From: Candidatus Obscuribacterium magneticum
GTDB lineage: Bacteria; Elusimicrobiota; Elusimicrobia; F11
Assembly (NCBI GenBank): GCA_020523905.1
Contig: JAJAPZ010000015.1
Coordinates: 1 to 51,384 of the forward strand
Direction: 5' to 3'
DNA length: 51,384 nt
A model generated the notes under the pieces. That model searched no databases. It was not told where the DNA came from and saw nothing but the letters and a program-made list of their open reading frames with translations. Numbering within the stretch: position 1 is the first letter of the stretch; each line of letters begins with the position of its first letter. Positions 40,677-49,090 of this stretch are shown one piece after another. The translations under genes were made by a program, and so were the position numbers.

Positions 40677-41156
40677 ATGAATATTCTTCGATTGTTTAAA
40701 AAATCAGTCAAGGTCGGCGACAAGGCGCCGGATTTCACGCTGGTCGACCAATCCGGCAACGCGGTGAGGCTCAAAGATCATATCGGCAAAGAGATCGTCG
40801 TCCTTTATTTTTATCCGAAAGACGACACCTACGGTTGCATCGCCGAATCCTCGGCTTTCCGCGACCAATATGACCTTTTCAAACAGGCGGGAGCCGATAT
40901 TATCGGTATCAGCTCGGATTCGCCGGAGTCCCATCTTCAATTCGCCGCCACGTACAAACTTCCCTTCATCCTTCTCAGCGATCCCCGCAACAAAGTGAGG
41001 ACCCGCTACGGTGTTCCTGCGACAATGGGATTGATTCCGGGTCGCGTCACTTATGTGATCGACAAATCCGGCATCGTTCGATTTATTTTGAACTCGCAAT
41101 TTAATCCCATCTCGCATGTTGAGGGGTCCCTAAAGACCGTTCGAGAACTTCGCTGA
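40677..41156 (+). CDS. bcp: Bcp/PrxQ-type peroxiredoxin lacking the nearby resolving Cys
   Basis: A thiol peroxidase of the AhpC-TSA/Bcp group. APDFTLVDQSGN, VLYFYPKDDTYGC with peroxidatic Cys54, and ESSAFRDQYDLF follow. In PrxQ the resolving Cys sits five residues later; here that residue is Ser59 (CIAESS). No other Cys is seen, so it is a 1-Cys type that would need an external thiol. Length and other motifs are normal. It reduces hydroperoxides in the cytosol. No operon partner. Confidence 0.9.
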   Translation: MNILRLFKKSVKVGDKAPDFTLVDQSGNAVRLKDHIGKEIVVLYFYPKDDTYGCIAESSAFRDQYDLFKQAGADIIGISSDSPESHLQFAATYKLPFILLSDPRNKVRTRYGVPATMGLIPGRVTYVIDKSGIVRFILNSQFNPISHVEGSLKTVRELR

Positions 41157-41216
41157 GGGCTTAACCTCCGCCCCCTCTGCCTTGACGCGGGCTTTCAGAC
41201 ATGGCATTCTTCCCTT

Positions 41217-41969
41217 ATGCGGAAGCGATTAGGACAGATTAAAAAATCCGTTTGGATCCGCCTGGGGGCCGGCGCGGCGATCCTTCTTATCGGCATCGTC
41301 GCCCTCTGGCATTCGCCCTTGCGCCAATGGATCACCGTAGAACACATGACCGCCTGGGTGGAGAGAACGCAGGGATCAGGGTGGAAGGCCTACCTTTTTT
41401 ATCTTTTTTTCACCGTCGGGGTCATGGCCCTGCCGGTGACGCCGTTTCCGATCATTGGTGGAGTTCTCTTTGATTTTTGGATAGCTCTACCGATGAATCT
41501 TTTGGCCACCACCGCCGGGGCTACCCTTTCATTTTTAATTACACGGACGTTCGGCCGTGAGGCTGTGCATTCTCTATTGAAGGGAAAATTGAAGCGATAC
41601 GACCAGCTGGCTTCGGCCCGGGGGTTAAAGGCCGTCATCTTTCTTCGCTGGCTCGGTGTTCCCCCATTCATCATCACCAATTATGCTTTGGGTTTGTCTG
41701 GCGTCAAGTCGTGGGATTATATAGTCGGGACTCTTTTGGGCGTCTTCCCCTGGATCGCCGTTATGACCTACGCCGCGCATTCCATCTGGAAGGCCATTAC
41801 CATTGGGGGCCGGGAGGGATTTAACGAGGCCGTCCGGCAGGCATTGATACCACTCATTATCCTTTCTGTTTTTGTTCTGATTGTTTTTTGGATAACCGTT
41901 TACGTCAAGAACCGGAAAGAAAAAACGCAGGAAGGAGAAGGGGTCAAGTCTTGCCGCAACAAGACTTGA
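41217..41969 (+). CDS. TVP38/TMEM64 (VTT/DedA superfamily) membrane protein
   Basis: A 250-residue protein with about six helices. PFPIIGGVLFDFWIALPMN, ATTAGATLSFLITRTFGRE and FLRWLGVPPFIITNYALGLSGV (cores GGVLF, GATLSFLITRTFG and PPFIITNYALGLS) are the VTT domain signature. Relatives are thought to move lipids or undecaprenyl phosphate across the membrane; the substrate here is not known. Its last about 10 residues (EGVKSCRNKT) are coded by a family C inverted repeat. It converges on the response regulator gene. Confidence 0.87.
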   Translation: MRKRLGQIKKSVWIRLGAGAAILLIGIVALWHSPLRQWITVEHMTAWVERTQGSGWKAYLFYLFFTVGVMALPVTPFPIIGGVLFDFWIALPMNLLATTAGATLSFLITRTFGREAVHSLLKGKLKRYDQLASARGLKAVIFLRWLGVPPFIITNYALGLSGVKSWDYIVGTLLGVFPWIAVMTYAAHSIWKAITIGGREGFNEAVRQALIPLIILSVFVLIVFWITVYVKNRKEKTQEGEGVKSCRNKT

Positions 41970-41979
41970 CCCCTTCTCC
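41935..41979. repeat. Perfect inverted repeat, family C (short copy)
   Basis: The 20-base arms 41935-41954 (GGAGAAGGGGTCAAGTCTTG) and 41960-41979 are exact complements around the loop CCGCA. It lies in the end of the TVP38 gene and before the end of the response regulator gene, so it can also terminate both convergent transcripts. The GGGGTCAAGTC core recurs at 42814-42937. Confidence 0.88.
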
Positions 41980-41988
41980 CTTCCGGCG

Positions 41989-42687
41989 TTAATCGAATTT
42001 GTATCCGAACCCTTCCACCGTCTGGATGTGAACCGACCCGTCCGTTCCCAGCTTCTGGCGCAGCCGTTTGATCGTCGCATCCACCGTCCGGTCCGTCACG
42101 GGGTAATCCGTTCCCCACACCGTCTCGATGAGGTAGCTCCGGCTTAACACCTGGGGACTTTTCTTCATGAGGACGTAGAGCAGGTCAAATTCCTTGCGCG
42201 TCAGACGACCGCGCGGCTGGCCGTTTACTTCTACCACGATCTGATCCACAAGGATCCGGATGTTGCCCCGTTCCAGAATCTTTTCGGTCGGCGATTCGTG
42301 CAAGGTGCGCCTCAAGATGGCGCGGATGCGGGCGATGAGTTCTTTCGGCTCAAACGGTTTGGGGAGATAGTCGTCGGCGCCGAGCTCAAGGCCCTTCACT
42401 TTGTCCTGCACATTGTTTTGAGCCGTGAGCATCAAGATGGGAATATGGCGGATCGCCGGGTCCTGACGTATGACACGGCAAACTTCCAGGCCCGGAATGT
42501 CAGGCAAGCCCAAATCGAGAATGATGATGTCCGGTTTCTCATCGTGGGCCATGGTGATTCCCGTCCCGCCGCGAGGCGTCGAAACAATCGAGAAACCCTC
42601 CTTCGGCAGGATGGTGTCGAAGAGCATTAAAATTGATTCGTCGTCATCGATCACGAGAACTTTTGACTTGAGTGCGTCCATCGTCAT
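41989..42687 (-). CDS. OmpR/PhoB-type response regulator, orphan
   Basis: Receiver domain residues 9-125 with Asp15-Asp16 acidic pocket, phospho-acceptor Asp58 (IIILDLGLPD), Thr/Ala in LMLTAQ, and Lys in LPKPFEP. The winged-helix DNA-binding domain about 140-232 has the family's LTRKEFDLLYVLMKK, LIETVWG, RTVDATIKRLRQKLG and GFGYKFD. No histidine kinase gene is adjacent, so its partner lies elsewhere. A GGGGAGG Shine-Dalgarno precedes the start (ATG 42687, or the third codon ATG 42681). Confidence 0.93.
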   Translation of the reverse strand: MTMDALKSKVLVIDDDESILMLFDTILPKEGFSIVSTPRGGTGITMAHDEKPDIIILDLGLPDIPGLEVCRVIRQDPAIRHIPILMLTAQNNVQDKVKGLELGADDYLPKPFEPKELIARIRAILRRTLHESPTEKILERGNIRILVDQIVVEVNGQPRGRLTRKEFDLLYVLMKKSPQVLSRSYLIETVWGTDYPVTDRTVDATIKRLRQKLGTDGSVHIQTVEGFGYKFD

Positions 42688-42813
42688 ATTCCTCCCCGAG
42701 CGTAACCTTTAATGTGTCCGTTAAGATATATATGCCTCCAACGCACCGAAAAATCAACATGAAATTTTTTGTCATCAATTTGCCTCGATTTTGCCATCGG
42801 TTTGTCACAGCGG

Positions 42814-42937
42814 AAGAAAGGGGTCAAGTCGCGACATACGACATTTTTTCTTTGAGGGGGTTCAGGTGATGACAAACCAGAACCACCACGATTCTATTCT
42901 GAAAAAATGTCGTATGTCGCGACTTGACCCCTTTCTT
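42814..42937. repeat. Long inverted repeat, family C, between response regulator and transporter genes
   Basis: The arms 42814-42850 and 42901-42937 are perfect complements of about 37 bases (each with GGGGTCAAGTCGCGACATAC inside), separated by a 50-base loop. The element lies in the divergent promoter region between the response regulator and the KimA-like gene and could affect both. Same core as the short copy at 41935. Confidence 0.9.
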
Positions 42938-42962
42938 TTGCGATAATCCCCACTCTCAAATT

Positions 42963-44924
42963 ATGGTTGAACGGTTGAAAGAACTTCTTTTTGGAAAACC
43001 CAAGGATCCTCTGGATCCGGGGATTTTTCACCGGCTCTCTCTCATTGCCCTTTTCGCCTGGATTGGCTTGGGGGCGGACGGCCTGAGCTCCTCCTGTTAT
43101 GGTCCGGAAGAGGCGTTCCTGGCCCTCGGACATTACAAGCATTTGGCCATCTTTTTGGCCATCGCCGTGGCCGCTACGGTCTTTATTTTGTCGGCCAGTT
43201 ACTCCCAGATCATTGAGCTTTTCCCTTCCGGGGGCGGCGGCTATGTGGTGGCGACAAAGCTTCTCGGGTCGACACCGGGCGTTGTTTCCGGGTCGGCGCT
43301 TCTGGTGGACTACGTGCTGACGGTGGCCATGTCCACGGCGGCCAGCGTCGATGCGATCTTTAGCTTTCTTCCGCCGGAATTTTCCGCCTTTAAGCTGACC
43401 GCGACGATATTGGGCCTGGCCCTTCTCATCGTGCTTAACCTCCGAGGAATCAAAGAGTCCGTTTTGGTTTTAACGCCGATTTTTGCCGTCTTCGTGTTGG
43501 CCCATTCCGTTCTCATCCTTTATGGCATTTTTTCTCACGGATCCAATTTGCAGCCCTTGATTATTGACACCATCCGGGAAACGCGGTCGGGCCTTTCGGA
43601 GGTGGGGCTTATGGCGATGCTGTTTATCTTCATGAGGGCCTTCGCCTTGGGCGGCGGCACCTTTACAGGGATTGAAGCGGTGAGCAATGGCCTGCAAGTT
43701 TTAAGAGAGCCCCGCGTGGTCACCGGGAAAAAGACCATGTTTTACATGGCTCTCTCCCTGGCCTTTACCGCCGGCGGTATTCTCATTAATTATCTTCTCA
43801 ATGGGGTTTCCCATGTTCCAGGACAGACGTTGAACGCGACGCTTGTCCATCGGCTCACCGATGGCTGGCCCTTCGGGAATCTTTTCTTTCTGGTGACGTT
43901 GGTATCGGAAGGGGCTTTGTTATTGGTGGCAGCCCAGACCGGTTTCATCGATGGTCCACGGGTGATGTCCAATATGGCCATTGATAATTGGTTTCCCCGC
44001 CGATTCAAAAACTTGAGCGATCGGCTGGTCATCAAAGACGGCATCTTGGTCATGGGATTGGCCTCATTGGCGGTCCTCCTGTACAGCGGGGGCTCCGTCA
44101 AAATCCTGGTGGTCTTGTACGCCATCAACGTGTTTCTTACCTTTTCTCTCTCCCAGTTCGCCATGGTTCATCATTGGTTAAAAGACCGTCAACCCGGATG
44201 GTGGAAGAAATTGATGGTGAATGTATTGGGATTGGTCTTAACGCTGACGATCCTCCTCATGACTTCGATCATTAAGTTTAAGGAAGGGGGCTGGGTCACC
44301 CTGGTTGTGACCGGGAGCCTGGTTATTTTTTGTTTTTGGGTTCGCCGTCATTATCGGCTAACCACCAAAGCCCTCCGGCATTTGGATGAGATTTTGAGCG
44401 AACTGCCGTTTGCGGAGAATCTGGCACAGCCGAAGAAACAGCCGAATCAACCGACGGCCATCCTCATGGTGAACGGCTATAACGGGATGGGCGTTCACTC
44501 CTATCTGGCCATCCACCGGACGTTTCCGGGGCATTTTAAAAACTTTGTATTCGCGTCCGTGGGCGTCATTGACAGCGACCGGTTCAAAGGAATCGCCGAG
44601 ATCGACAACCTGAAATTGTCGGTGGAGGTCGATCTGAAAAAATACGTGGAACTGGCCGGGCGCACCGGGTTTTACGCGGAATACCGGATGGGACTCGATA
44701 CCGATGTGACGGAAGGGCTGGAAACCCTCTGCCAGCAGATTGCCAAAGAATGGTCGCGAAAGGTCTTCTTTATGGGGCAACTCGTGTTTGAGCGCGAGTC
44801 CATGTGGACACGGGTTTTACACAATCAAACGTCTTATGTCCTGCAGCGGAACCTCCTTTTTAGCGGATTGGAAGCGGTGATTCTTCCCATCCGTGTTCGC
44901 TTGCCGGAGTCCCTCCGGGCTTGA
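42963..44924 (+). CDS. APC-superfamily transporter, KimA/YdaO-like (K+ or amino acid)
   Basis: A 653-residue protein with about twelve helices and a 170-residue cytosolic C-domain. GADGLSSSCYGPEEA, FPSGGGGYVVATKLLGSTPG, SALLVDYVLTVAMSTAASVDA, LNLRGIKES and FTGIEAVSNGLQ line up with B. subtilis KimA, as does the end VLHNQTSYVLQRNLL. KimA is a K+ importer inhibited by c-di-AMP. I infer the same general role, but relatives also move amino acids. I chose ATG 42963; an earlier frame start (42924) would be in the repeat. It couples with rph downstream (4-base overlap at TTG 44921). Confidence 0.8.
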   Translation: MVERLKELLFGKPKDPLDPGIFHRLSLIALFAWIGLGADGLSSSCYGPEEAFLALGHYKHLAIFLAIAVAATVFILSASYSQIIELFPSGGGGYVVATKLLGSTPGVVSGSALLVDYVLTVAMSTAASVDAIFSFLPPEFSAFKLTATILGLALLIVLNLRGIKESVLVLTPIFAVFVLAHSVLILYGIFSHGSNLQPLIIDTIRETRSGLSEVGLMAMLFIFMRAFALGGGTFTGIEAVSNGLQVLREPRVVTGKKTMFYMALSLAFTAGGILINYLLNGVSHVPGQTLNATLVHRLTDGWPFGNLFFLVTLVSEGALLLVAAQTGFIDGPRVMSNMAIDNWFPRRFKNLSDRLVIKDGILVMGLASLAVLLYSGGSVKILVVLYAINVFLTFSLSQFAMVHHWLKDRQPGWWKKLMVNVLGLVLTLTILLMTSIIKFKEGGWVTLVVTGSLVIFCFWVRRHYRLTTKALRHLDEILSELPFAENLAQPKKQPNQPTAILMVNGYNGMGVHSYLAIHRTFPGHFKNFVFASVGVIDSDRFKGIAEIDNLKLSVEVDLKKYVELAGRTGFYAEYRMGLDTDVTEGLETLCQQIAKEWSRKVFFMGQLVFERESMWTRVLHNQTSYVLQRNLLFSGLEAVILPIRVRLPESLRA

Positions 44925-44929
44925 ACGAA

Positions 44930-45643
44930 ATGAAAAAATCACCCGCTTCCATCCGACCCCTCCGATTCCAGAAGTCTTACCTTCCCCATGCGGAAGGGTC
45001 CTGCCTGGTGAGCATGGGAAACACCAAGGTTCTCTGCGTCGCCAGCGTCAGTGACAAGCCGCCGGATCACGCGAAAGAAAGAGGGATGGGTTGGATTCAT
45101 GCCGAATATGCCATGCTCCCCCGCGCCGGAGAGAGCCGAAGCCCCCGGAATAAAGTATCTCAAGGCGGGCGGGTGCAGGAGATTTCCCGTCTGATCGGCC
45201 GGACCCTAAGGGCCGCCGTGGATCTTGAGAAATTGGCGCCGCTTCTGGTGACCATTGACTGCGATGTTATCCGGGCCGATGGGGGAACGCGGACAGCTTC
45301 CATAAACGGCGGCTTGGTGGCCTTGGTCCAGGCCCTCAAACAACTCCGCAAAAAGGGGATGCTTTCCCAATGGCCGCTCCACCATTTTGTCGGGGCCGTT
45401 TCGGTGGGGATTAAGAGCGGGACGCCGGCCGTTGATATGTGTTATTTGGAAGACAAGGAGGCCGACACCGACATGAACGTGGTCATGACCGAATCCGGGC
45501 ACCTGATTGAAATCCAGGGGACGGCCGAAAAGAATCCCTTTTCCGTGAAAGAACTGAACAATTTGCTGAATCTGGCGCGTCGCGGAATCCGTCAGGTTAT
45601 CCAAGCTCAGAAAAAGGCTTTGGGGTCCCTTCCAAAGAAATAA
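44930..45643 (+). CDS. rph: Ribonuclease PH
   Basis: A phosphorolytic 3'-5' exoribonuclease that trims tRNA precursors. YLPHAEGSCLVSMGNTKVLC, ERGMGWIHAEYAMLPRA, SRLIGRTLRAAVDLEKL, LVTIDCDVIRADGGTRTASINGGLVALVQAL (core DCDVIRADGGTRTASI) and VDMCYLEDKEADTDMNVVMTE (metal DxxxD-type acids) match the family. The extreme N-terminus (RxDGR...LRP) is shortened to IRPLRF. TTG 44921 overlapping the previous stop is an alternative start. rph-rdgB is a common gene pair; rdgB follows 19 bases later. Confidence 0.92.
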   Translation: MKKSPASIRPLRFQKSYLPHAEGSCLVSMGNTKVLCVASVSDKPPDHAKERGMGWIHAEYAMLPRAGESRSPRNKVSQGGRVQEISRLIGRTLRAAVDLEKLAPLLVTIDCDVIRADGGTRTASINGGLVALVQALKQLRKKGMLSQWPLHHFVGAVSVGIKSGTPAVDMCYLEDKEADTDMNVVMTESGHLIEIQGTAEKNPFSVKELNNLLNLARRGIRQVIQAQKKALGSLPKK

Positions 45644-45662
45644 TCCGGAACGTCCCCTCTCC

Positions 45663-46301
45663 ATGTCTTCACCTCAATCAATTTCTCTCGTCCTCGCCAC
45701 CCACAACCGGCACAAGGTGAAGGAAATTAAAGCGATCCTGAAGAAGGCGGGCCGGTCGAAGATCCGTGTGCTCACCCTTGATCATTTTCCTCATATCAAG
45801 CCTATCAAGGAGGATCTGCCCACTCTCGAAGGAAATGCCTCTAAGAAGGCCCGCGCCGTGGCCAGGGCCACGGGGCAGCTGGCCCTGGCGGATGACACGG
45901 GCTTGTTTGTGCCGGCGCTAAGGGGGAAGCCCGGCGTTCGGTCCGCCCGCTTTGCCGGGCCAAAATGCGATTACGCGGATAATTGCCGGAAGTTATTGCG
46001 TTTGATGCGGGGGAAACCTCTGTCGAAGAGAAAGGCGATTTTTAGATGTGTGGCCGCTTTGGCCACGTCGACGGGCAGGGTGTTCCTCGCTCAGGGGCGG
46101 GTTCGGGGAAAGATCACCTTCGCGCCCCGAGGGAAAAACGGCTTTGGTTACGATCCCGTGTTTTTCGTTCCTAAATATGGAAAAACCTTCGCTGAAATGC
46201 CCAGCCGACTTAAAAACGGCATCAGTCACCGCTATCAAGCGTTCGTGAAAGTCCCCCGACTTCTCAAAAAGGTCCATTCCATCAGGTATCGAGGAAGTTA
46301 A
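45663..46301 (+). CDS. rdgB: RdgB/HAM1 family XTP/dITP pyrophosphatase
   Basis: Removes non-canonical purine NTPs (dITP, XTP) from the pool. LVLATHNRHKVKEIKAIL is the nucleotide-binding start (S/T-x-N-x-x-K), PTLEGNASKKARAVA, LADDTGLFVPALRGKPGVRSARFAG (core LADDTGL, GVRSARFAG) with the catalytic Asp, and GKNGFGYDPVFF plus SHRYQAF end the domain. Normal length of about 212. Part of the rph-rdgB operon; the next gene begins at its stop. Confidence 0.95.
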   Translation: MSSPQSISLVLATHNRHKVKEIKAILKKAGRSKIRVLTLDHFPHIKPIKEDLPTLEGNASKKARAVARATGQLALADDTGLFVPALRGKPGVRSARFAGPKCDYADNCRKLLRLMRGKPLSKRKAIFRCVAALATSTGRVFLAQGRVRGKITFAPRGKNGFGYDPVFFVPKYGKTFAEMPSRLKNGISHRYQAFVKVPRLLKKVHSIRYRGS

Positions 46302-47705
46302 GTGGAATGGATTTTTAGATTTACACCTTCCCATCGACAATTTTTTACAACGTCTTTTTATCTTCTCTGTTTCCTGTTAATTACCACCTATATGGCTTTC
46401 CGCTTGAACACGTCACTGCGGAATTCCCCTATTTTTACCAACAATCCCGACTACGATGCGGAAGAGCGCGTTCGGGTGTGGGTCGCCAGCGCTCAGTGTA
46501 TGCAAAAAACAGGGCTCCCTTTGGTAGTTTGCGGCTCTTCGGGAGGGGTTGTTCCCATCGAAGAGTGGGCGTTGGCTGATGATCGAGGGCATGCCTTGTT
46601 GGCCAACGTCGTAGCGCACTTCAAAAAGGAACCCTTCACGGCGGAGGATTTGACGAAAATAAATTTATGGATCACAGCGGTCGGTGTTTTTCTCCTCTCG
46701 CTTATGCTGGGACTGTCCGGCATGCCTTTATCGTCCTTGCTTTTTTTATTGATGGCTTCCCGAAAAGCCATACCCGGGCCGATTCCAGGGCCCGACGTGC
46801 CCTCGTCCTATATCGGAATTATCTCTTTGGGCCTTGTTCCCGTGGTGTTTCTTTATTCACGTATTTTCCGCTCTCTTTCGCGAAACAAGGTGATTTTTGG
46901 ATGGGCGTTGAGTCTTTTATGTTTGGCGGCCGCTTGTTTGTTACGCCAGCCCATTGGAATCATCGGCGTGATGCTGTGCCTTTCCGTTTTACTCGGACGC
47001 TGCCTAGGAAAGACGTGTCGGGGCCGTCTCGGATGCTGGCTCCGGCAGGGGGTATTGGCTGTTTTAATAGCGGGAACCCTGTGGGGAAGTTCTCTCCTAC
47101 TGGTTTTACGGGGAGCTTTCTATAAAATACCACCGGCTCCCCGTGTTGCGGCGCATGGCTTTTGGCACACCTTTTATCATGGGTTGGGCACACGGGCGAA
47201 TCCATGGGGAATCGAATGGCGGGACGCCTACGGCTATCGACTGGCGCGGCAAATCGATCCGACCATCGTCTATTCAACGCCGCCCTATTTTAAGTTGATG
47301 CGGAAGCTTTATTTGACCACGGTTGCGAAGAACCCCTTGGACGTGCTGAAAATCTATTTTCTAAAGCTGGTTGAAATCATCTCTCAGCCCTTCCGGATCC
47401 TCGGGATCAACATCTACTCCTGGGCTTTGGCGGTTTTATTTTTACTTCCCCTTCTCATGGTGGTCACACCGATTGACAAGGCGTGGCCCCTTCATATCGT
47501 GGCCGGTCTGGAAGGGGCCCTTTTCCTTTTTATCCTGCAAGGGGTGGTGGGGATCCCTTGGTTGAAACATCTTTATCCAGCGAAGATGATCGTCCTATTG
47601 CAACTCATGTGTCTTTCAGATTATTTGTGGCTGATGTTCAAGTCCCGTTTTTCCATCATTTCTGATGCCATTGGAAAGTTTTTGCCCAAGATGAGAGCCT
47701 CCTGA
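46302..47705 (+). CDS. GT-C-like polytopic membrane protein with the shared loop motif
   Basis: A 467-residue protein. GTG 46302 directly follows the rdgB stop with AGGAAG before it. Helix 1 at about 14-33 is followed by TNNPDYDAEERVRVW and a KTGLPLV segment, then about ten helices. LRQPIGIIGVML matches IRQPYGAVGIMS in the 23616 protein. The late loop HTFYHGLGTRANPWGIEWRD followed by DPTIVYSTPPYFKLMRK is the best example of the shared motif. It is distant from the main glycan locus yet clearly a paralogue. The function is probably transfer from a lipid carrier. Confidence 0.65.
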   Translation: MEWIFRFTPSHRQFFTTSFYLLCFLLITTYMAFRLNTSLRNSPIFTNNPDYDAEERVRVWVASAQCMQKTGLPLVVCGSSGGVVPIEEWALADDRGHALLANVVAHFKKEPFTAEDLTKINLWITAVGVFLLSLMLGLSGMPLSSLLFLLMASRKAIPGPIPGPDVPSSYIGIISLGLVPVVFLYSRIFRSLSRNKVIFGWALSLLCLAAACLLRQPIGIIGVMLCLSVLLGRCLGKTCRGRLGCWLRQGVLAVLIAGTLWGSSLLLVLRGAFYKIPPAPRVAAHGFWHTFYHGLGTRANPWGIEWRDAYGYRLARQIDPTIVYSTPPYFKLMRKLYLTTVAKNPLDVLKIYFLKLVEIISQPFRILGINIYSWALAVLFLLPLLMVVTPIDKAWPLHIVAGLEGALFLFILQGVVGIPWLKHLYPAKMIVLLQLMCLSDYLWLMFKSRFSIISDAIGKFLPKMRAS

Positions 47706-47744
47706 ATATTCCCTCAATATCAAGTAAACTTTCAGCGCAGTTGT

Positions 47745-47817
47745 GTGCCCGTAGCTCAGGTGGAAGAGCACCGGCCTTCTAAGCCGGGTGTCGCAGGTTC
47801 GACTCCTGCCGGGCACG
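47745..47817 (+). tRNA. tRNA-Arg(UCU)
   Basis: Acceptor GTGCCCG/CGGGCAC, D arm GCTC/GAGC, anticodon arm CCGGC-CTTCTAA-GCCGG with TCT at 47778-47780, T arm GCAGG-TTCGACT-CCTGC, discriminator G, no CCA encoded. Confidence 0.95.
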
Positions 47818-47877
47818 CCCACCCACTTTCAATCGCCTTGCTTGACAACTTTTTTCATAAATCCCTTGAAAGGCAAG

Positions 47878-47900
47878 CCCATTGCTTATAAGCAATAGGG
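47878..47900. promoter_or_regulatory. Perfect palindrome upstream of the sigma-54-like gene
   Basis: ATTGCTTATAAGCAAT (47881-47896) is a perfect 16-base palindrome, flanked by CCC and AGGG which extend the pairing by three with one bulge. A -35-like TTGACA is at 47842-47847 but the -10 is not clear. The palindrome lies 32 bases before the ATG and could be an operator or a hairpin in the leader. Confidence 0.5.
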
Positions 47901-47928
47901 TGACCGCTTTGGTTAAGGGAGTCAATCT

Positions 47929-49035
47929 ATGGCAGACATAAATTTAAGATTACAGCATACGGTGAGCCCACGGCTTTCCCAGCGGACCGTTCTTTTGGGC
48001 CGGGTCAAGATGGCCCAAGCGGTCAAGTTGCCAGAGACCGAATGGGCCAAACTCTTGGCCGAAATTGAAAAAGATCCTCTCTTTCAGGAACTTTTAGGGG
48101 CCTCTTCCAGCGGTCAGCATATCGTCCGCTACAAGAAAGCCAGCCGCTTTGGGATGGCCGGACAGTTTTATGACATGCAGGAGGCCAATGTTGTGGGGGG
48201 GAGCGGCGTATCTCCTGAGTCCCTGATTGCCCAAAAGAAGCAGCTTTTGGCCCTCATTAAAAAGCTTGGGCAGGAGAAGTTTGAAAAGTATTTCCTCTAT
48301 CGCGAAGAAGGGGAATCCGTTGAAAATATGGCCAATGTGTGCGGCATTTCCATCGATGAGGTCAAGCAAGTCAATGACTTCATCCTCAACATGTCGGTTC
48401 TGTCCGAGTTTTATTATCCCTCCATGCTTCAAAATCCGCAGTTGTTGAAGCCGACGCTCGTGGGACGCATTGTGAAAAATGAGGACCGGACCTATTCCAT
48501 CTCCTTTTTCTCTCCCCACCTGGCCCGTGGGACCTATGAGATCAATTATGCGGCGCTCCGGCTCTGGCAAAAAGGAAAGAAGTTGGGGCGTCCCGAGGCC
48601 GCTCGGCTGAGGCGCTATATCGGCGTCCTGGAGATGTCCAATTTAAAGCAAGGCGCTTTTTTCCGGGTGCTCGATTATCTGGTGGATGTGCAAAAAGATT
48701 ACTTTGATACCCAAGATGACACCAAGATGGCGCCGGTCTCTCTGCGCCACGTGGCCCGTCAGATCAAGTTTGCCCCCAGCACGATCAGCCGCGTCCTGTC
48801 TTTCAAAAGCGTCCTCTTGCCGTGGGAGCGCGAGGTTCTCATCACTCATTTGATGCCGGGGCAAAGGCGGGTTCTTTTGAGCATTATTGAAAAGATTCAT
48901 TCCCACTCTCAGAAACGCGTGACGGACGCCGAACTGGCCCGAAAAATCGGCGAGACCCATGGCATTAAGGTCTCGCGCCGGACCATCACCGCCTGCCGGC
49001 ATGTGCTGAGCGAAAAAGAAAACAAAGCCTCCTAG
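47929..49035 (+). CDS. Divergent sigma-54 (RpoN)-family factor
   Basis: A 368-residue protein with RpoN domain order. Residues 1-50 resemble region I (LRLQHTVSPRLSQRTVLL, then EIEKDPLF), about 100-210 the core-binding domain (ESVENMANVCGISIDEVKQV, then YYPS and a beta segment), and about 250-350 the DNA-binding domain (PVSLRHVARQIKFAPSTISRVLS, as E. coli VLADIAQAVEMHESTISRV). The RpoN box ARRTVAKYRE is replaced by SRRTITACRH, and the Gln-rich region I and acidic region II are missing. It probably recognises altered -24/-12 promoters or has another role. No enhancer-binding activator is in the window. Confidence 0.8.
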   Translation: MADINLRLQHTVSPRLSQRTVLLGRVKMAQAVKLPETEWAKLLAEIEKDPLFQELLGASSSGQHIVRYKKASRFGMAGQFYDMQEANVVGGSGVSPESLIAQKKQLLALIKKLGQEKFEKYFLYREEGESVENMANVCGISIDEVKQVNDFILNMSVLSEFYYPSMLQNPQLLKPTLVGRIVKNEDRTYSISFFSPHLARGTYEINYAALRLWQKGKKLGRPEAARLRRYIGVLEMSNLKQGAFFRVLDYLVDVQKDYFDTQDDTKMAPVSLRHVARQIKFAPSTISRVLSFKSVLLPWEREVLITHLMPGQRRVLLSIIEKIHSHSQKRVTDAELARKIGETHGIKVSRRTITACRHVLSEKENKAS

Positions 49036-49059
49036 ACCCTCACCTCAATCCCATCGTGC

Positions 49060-49065
49060 TATAAT
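49060..49065 (+). promoter_or_regulatory. -10 promoter box of the TPR gene
   Basis: A perfect TATAAT lies at 49060-49065, with only weak -35 candidates 17 bases upstream. Transcription would start near 49072, so the ATG at 49064 cannot be the start codon and a later ATG (49076-49091) must be used. Confidence 0.5.
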
Positions 49066-49090
49066 GCACGCCACCATGCCTGTGATGTAT

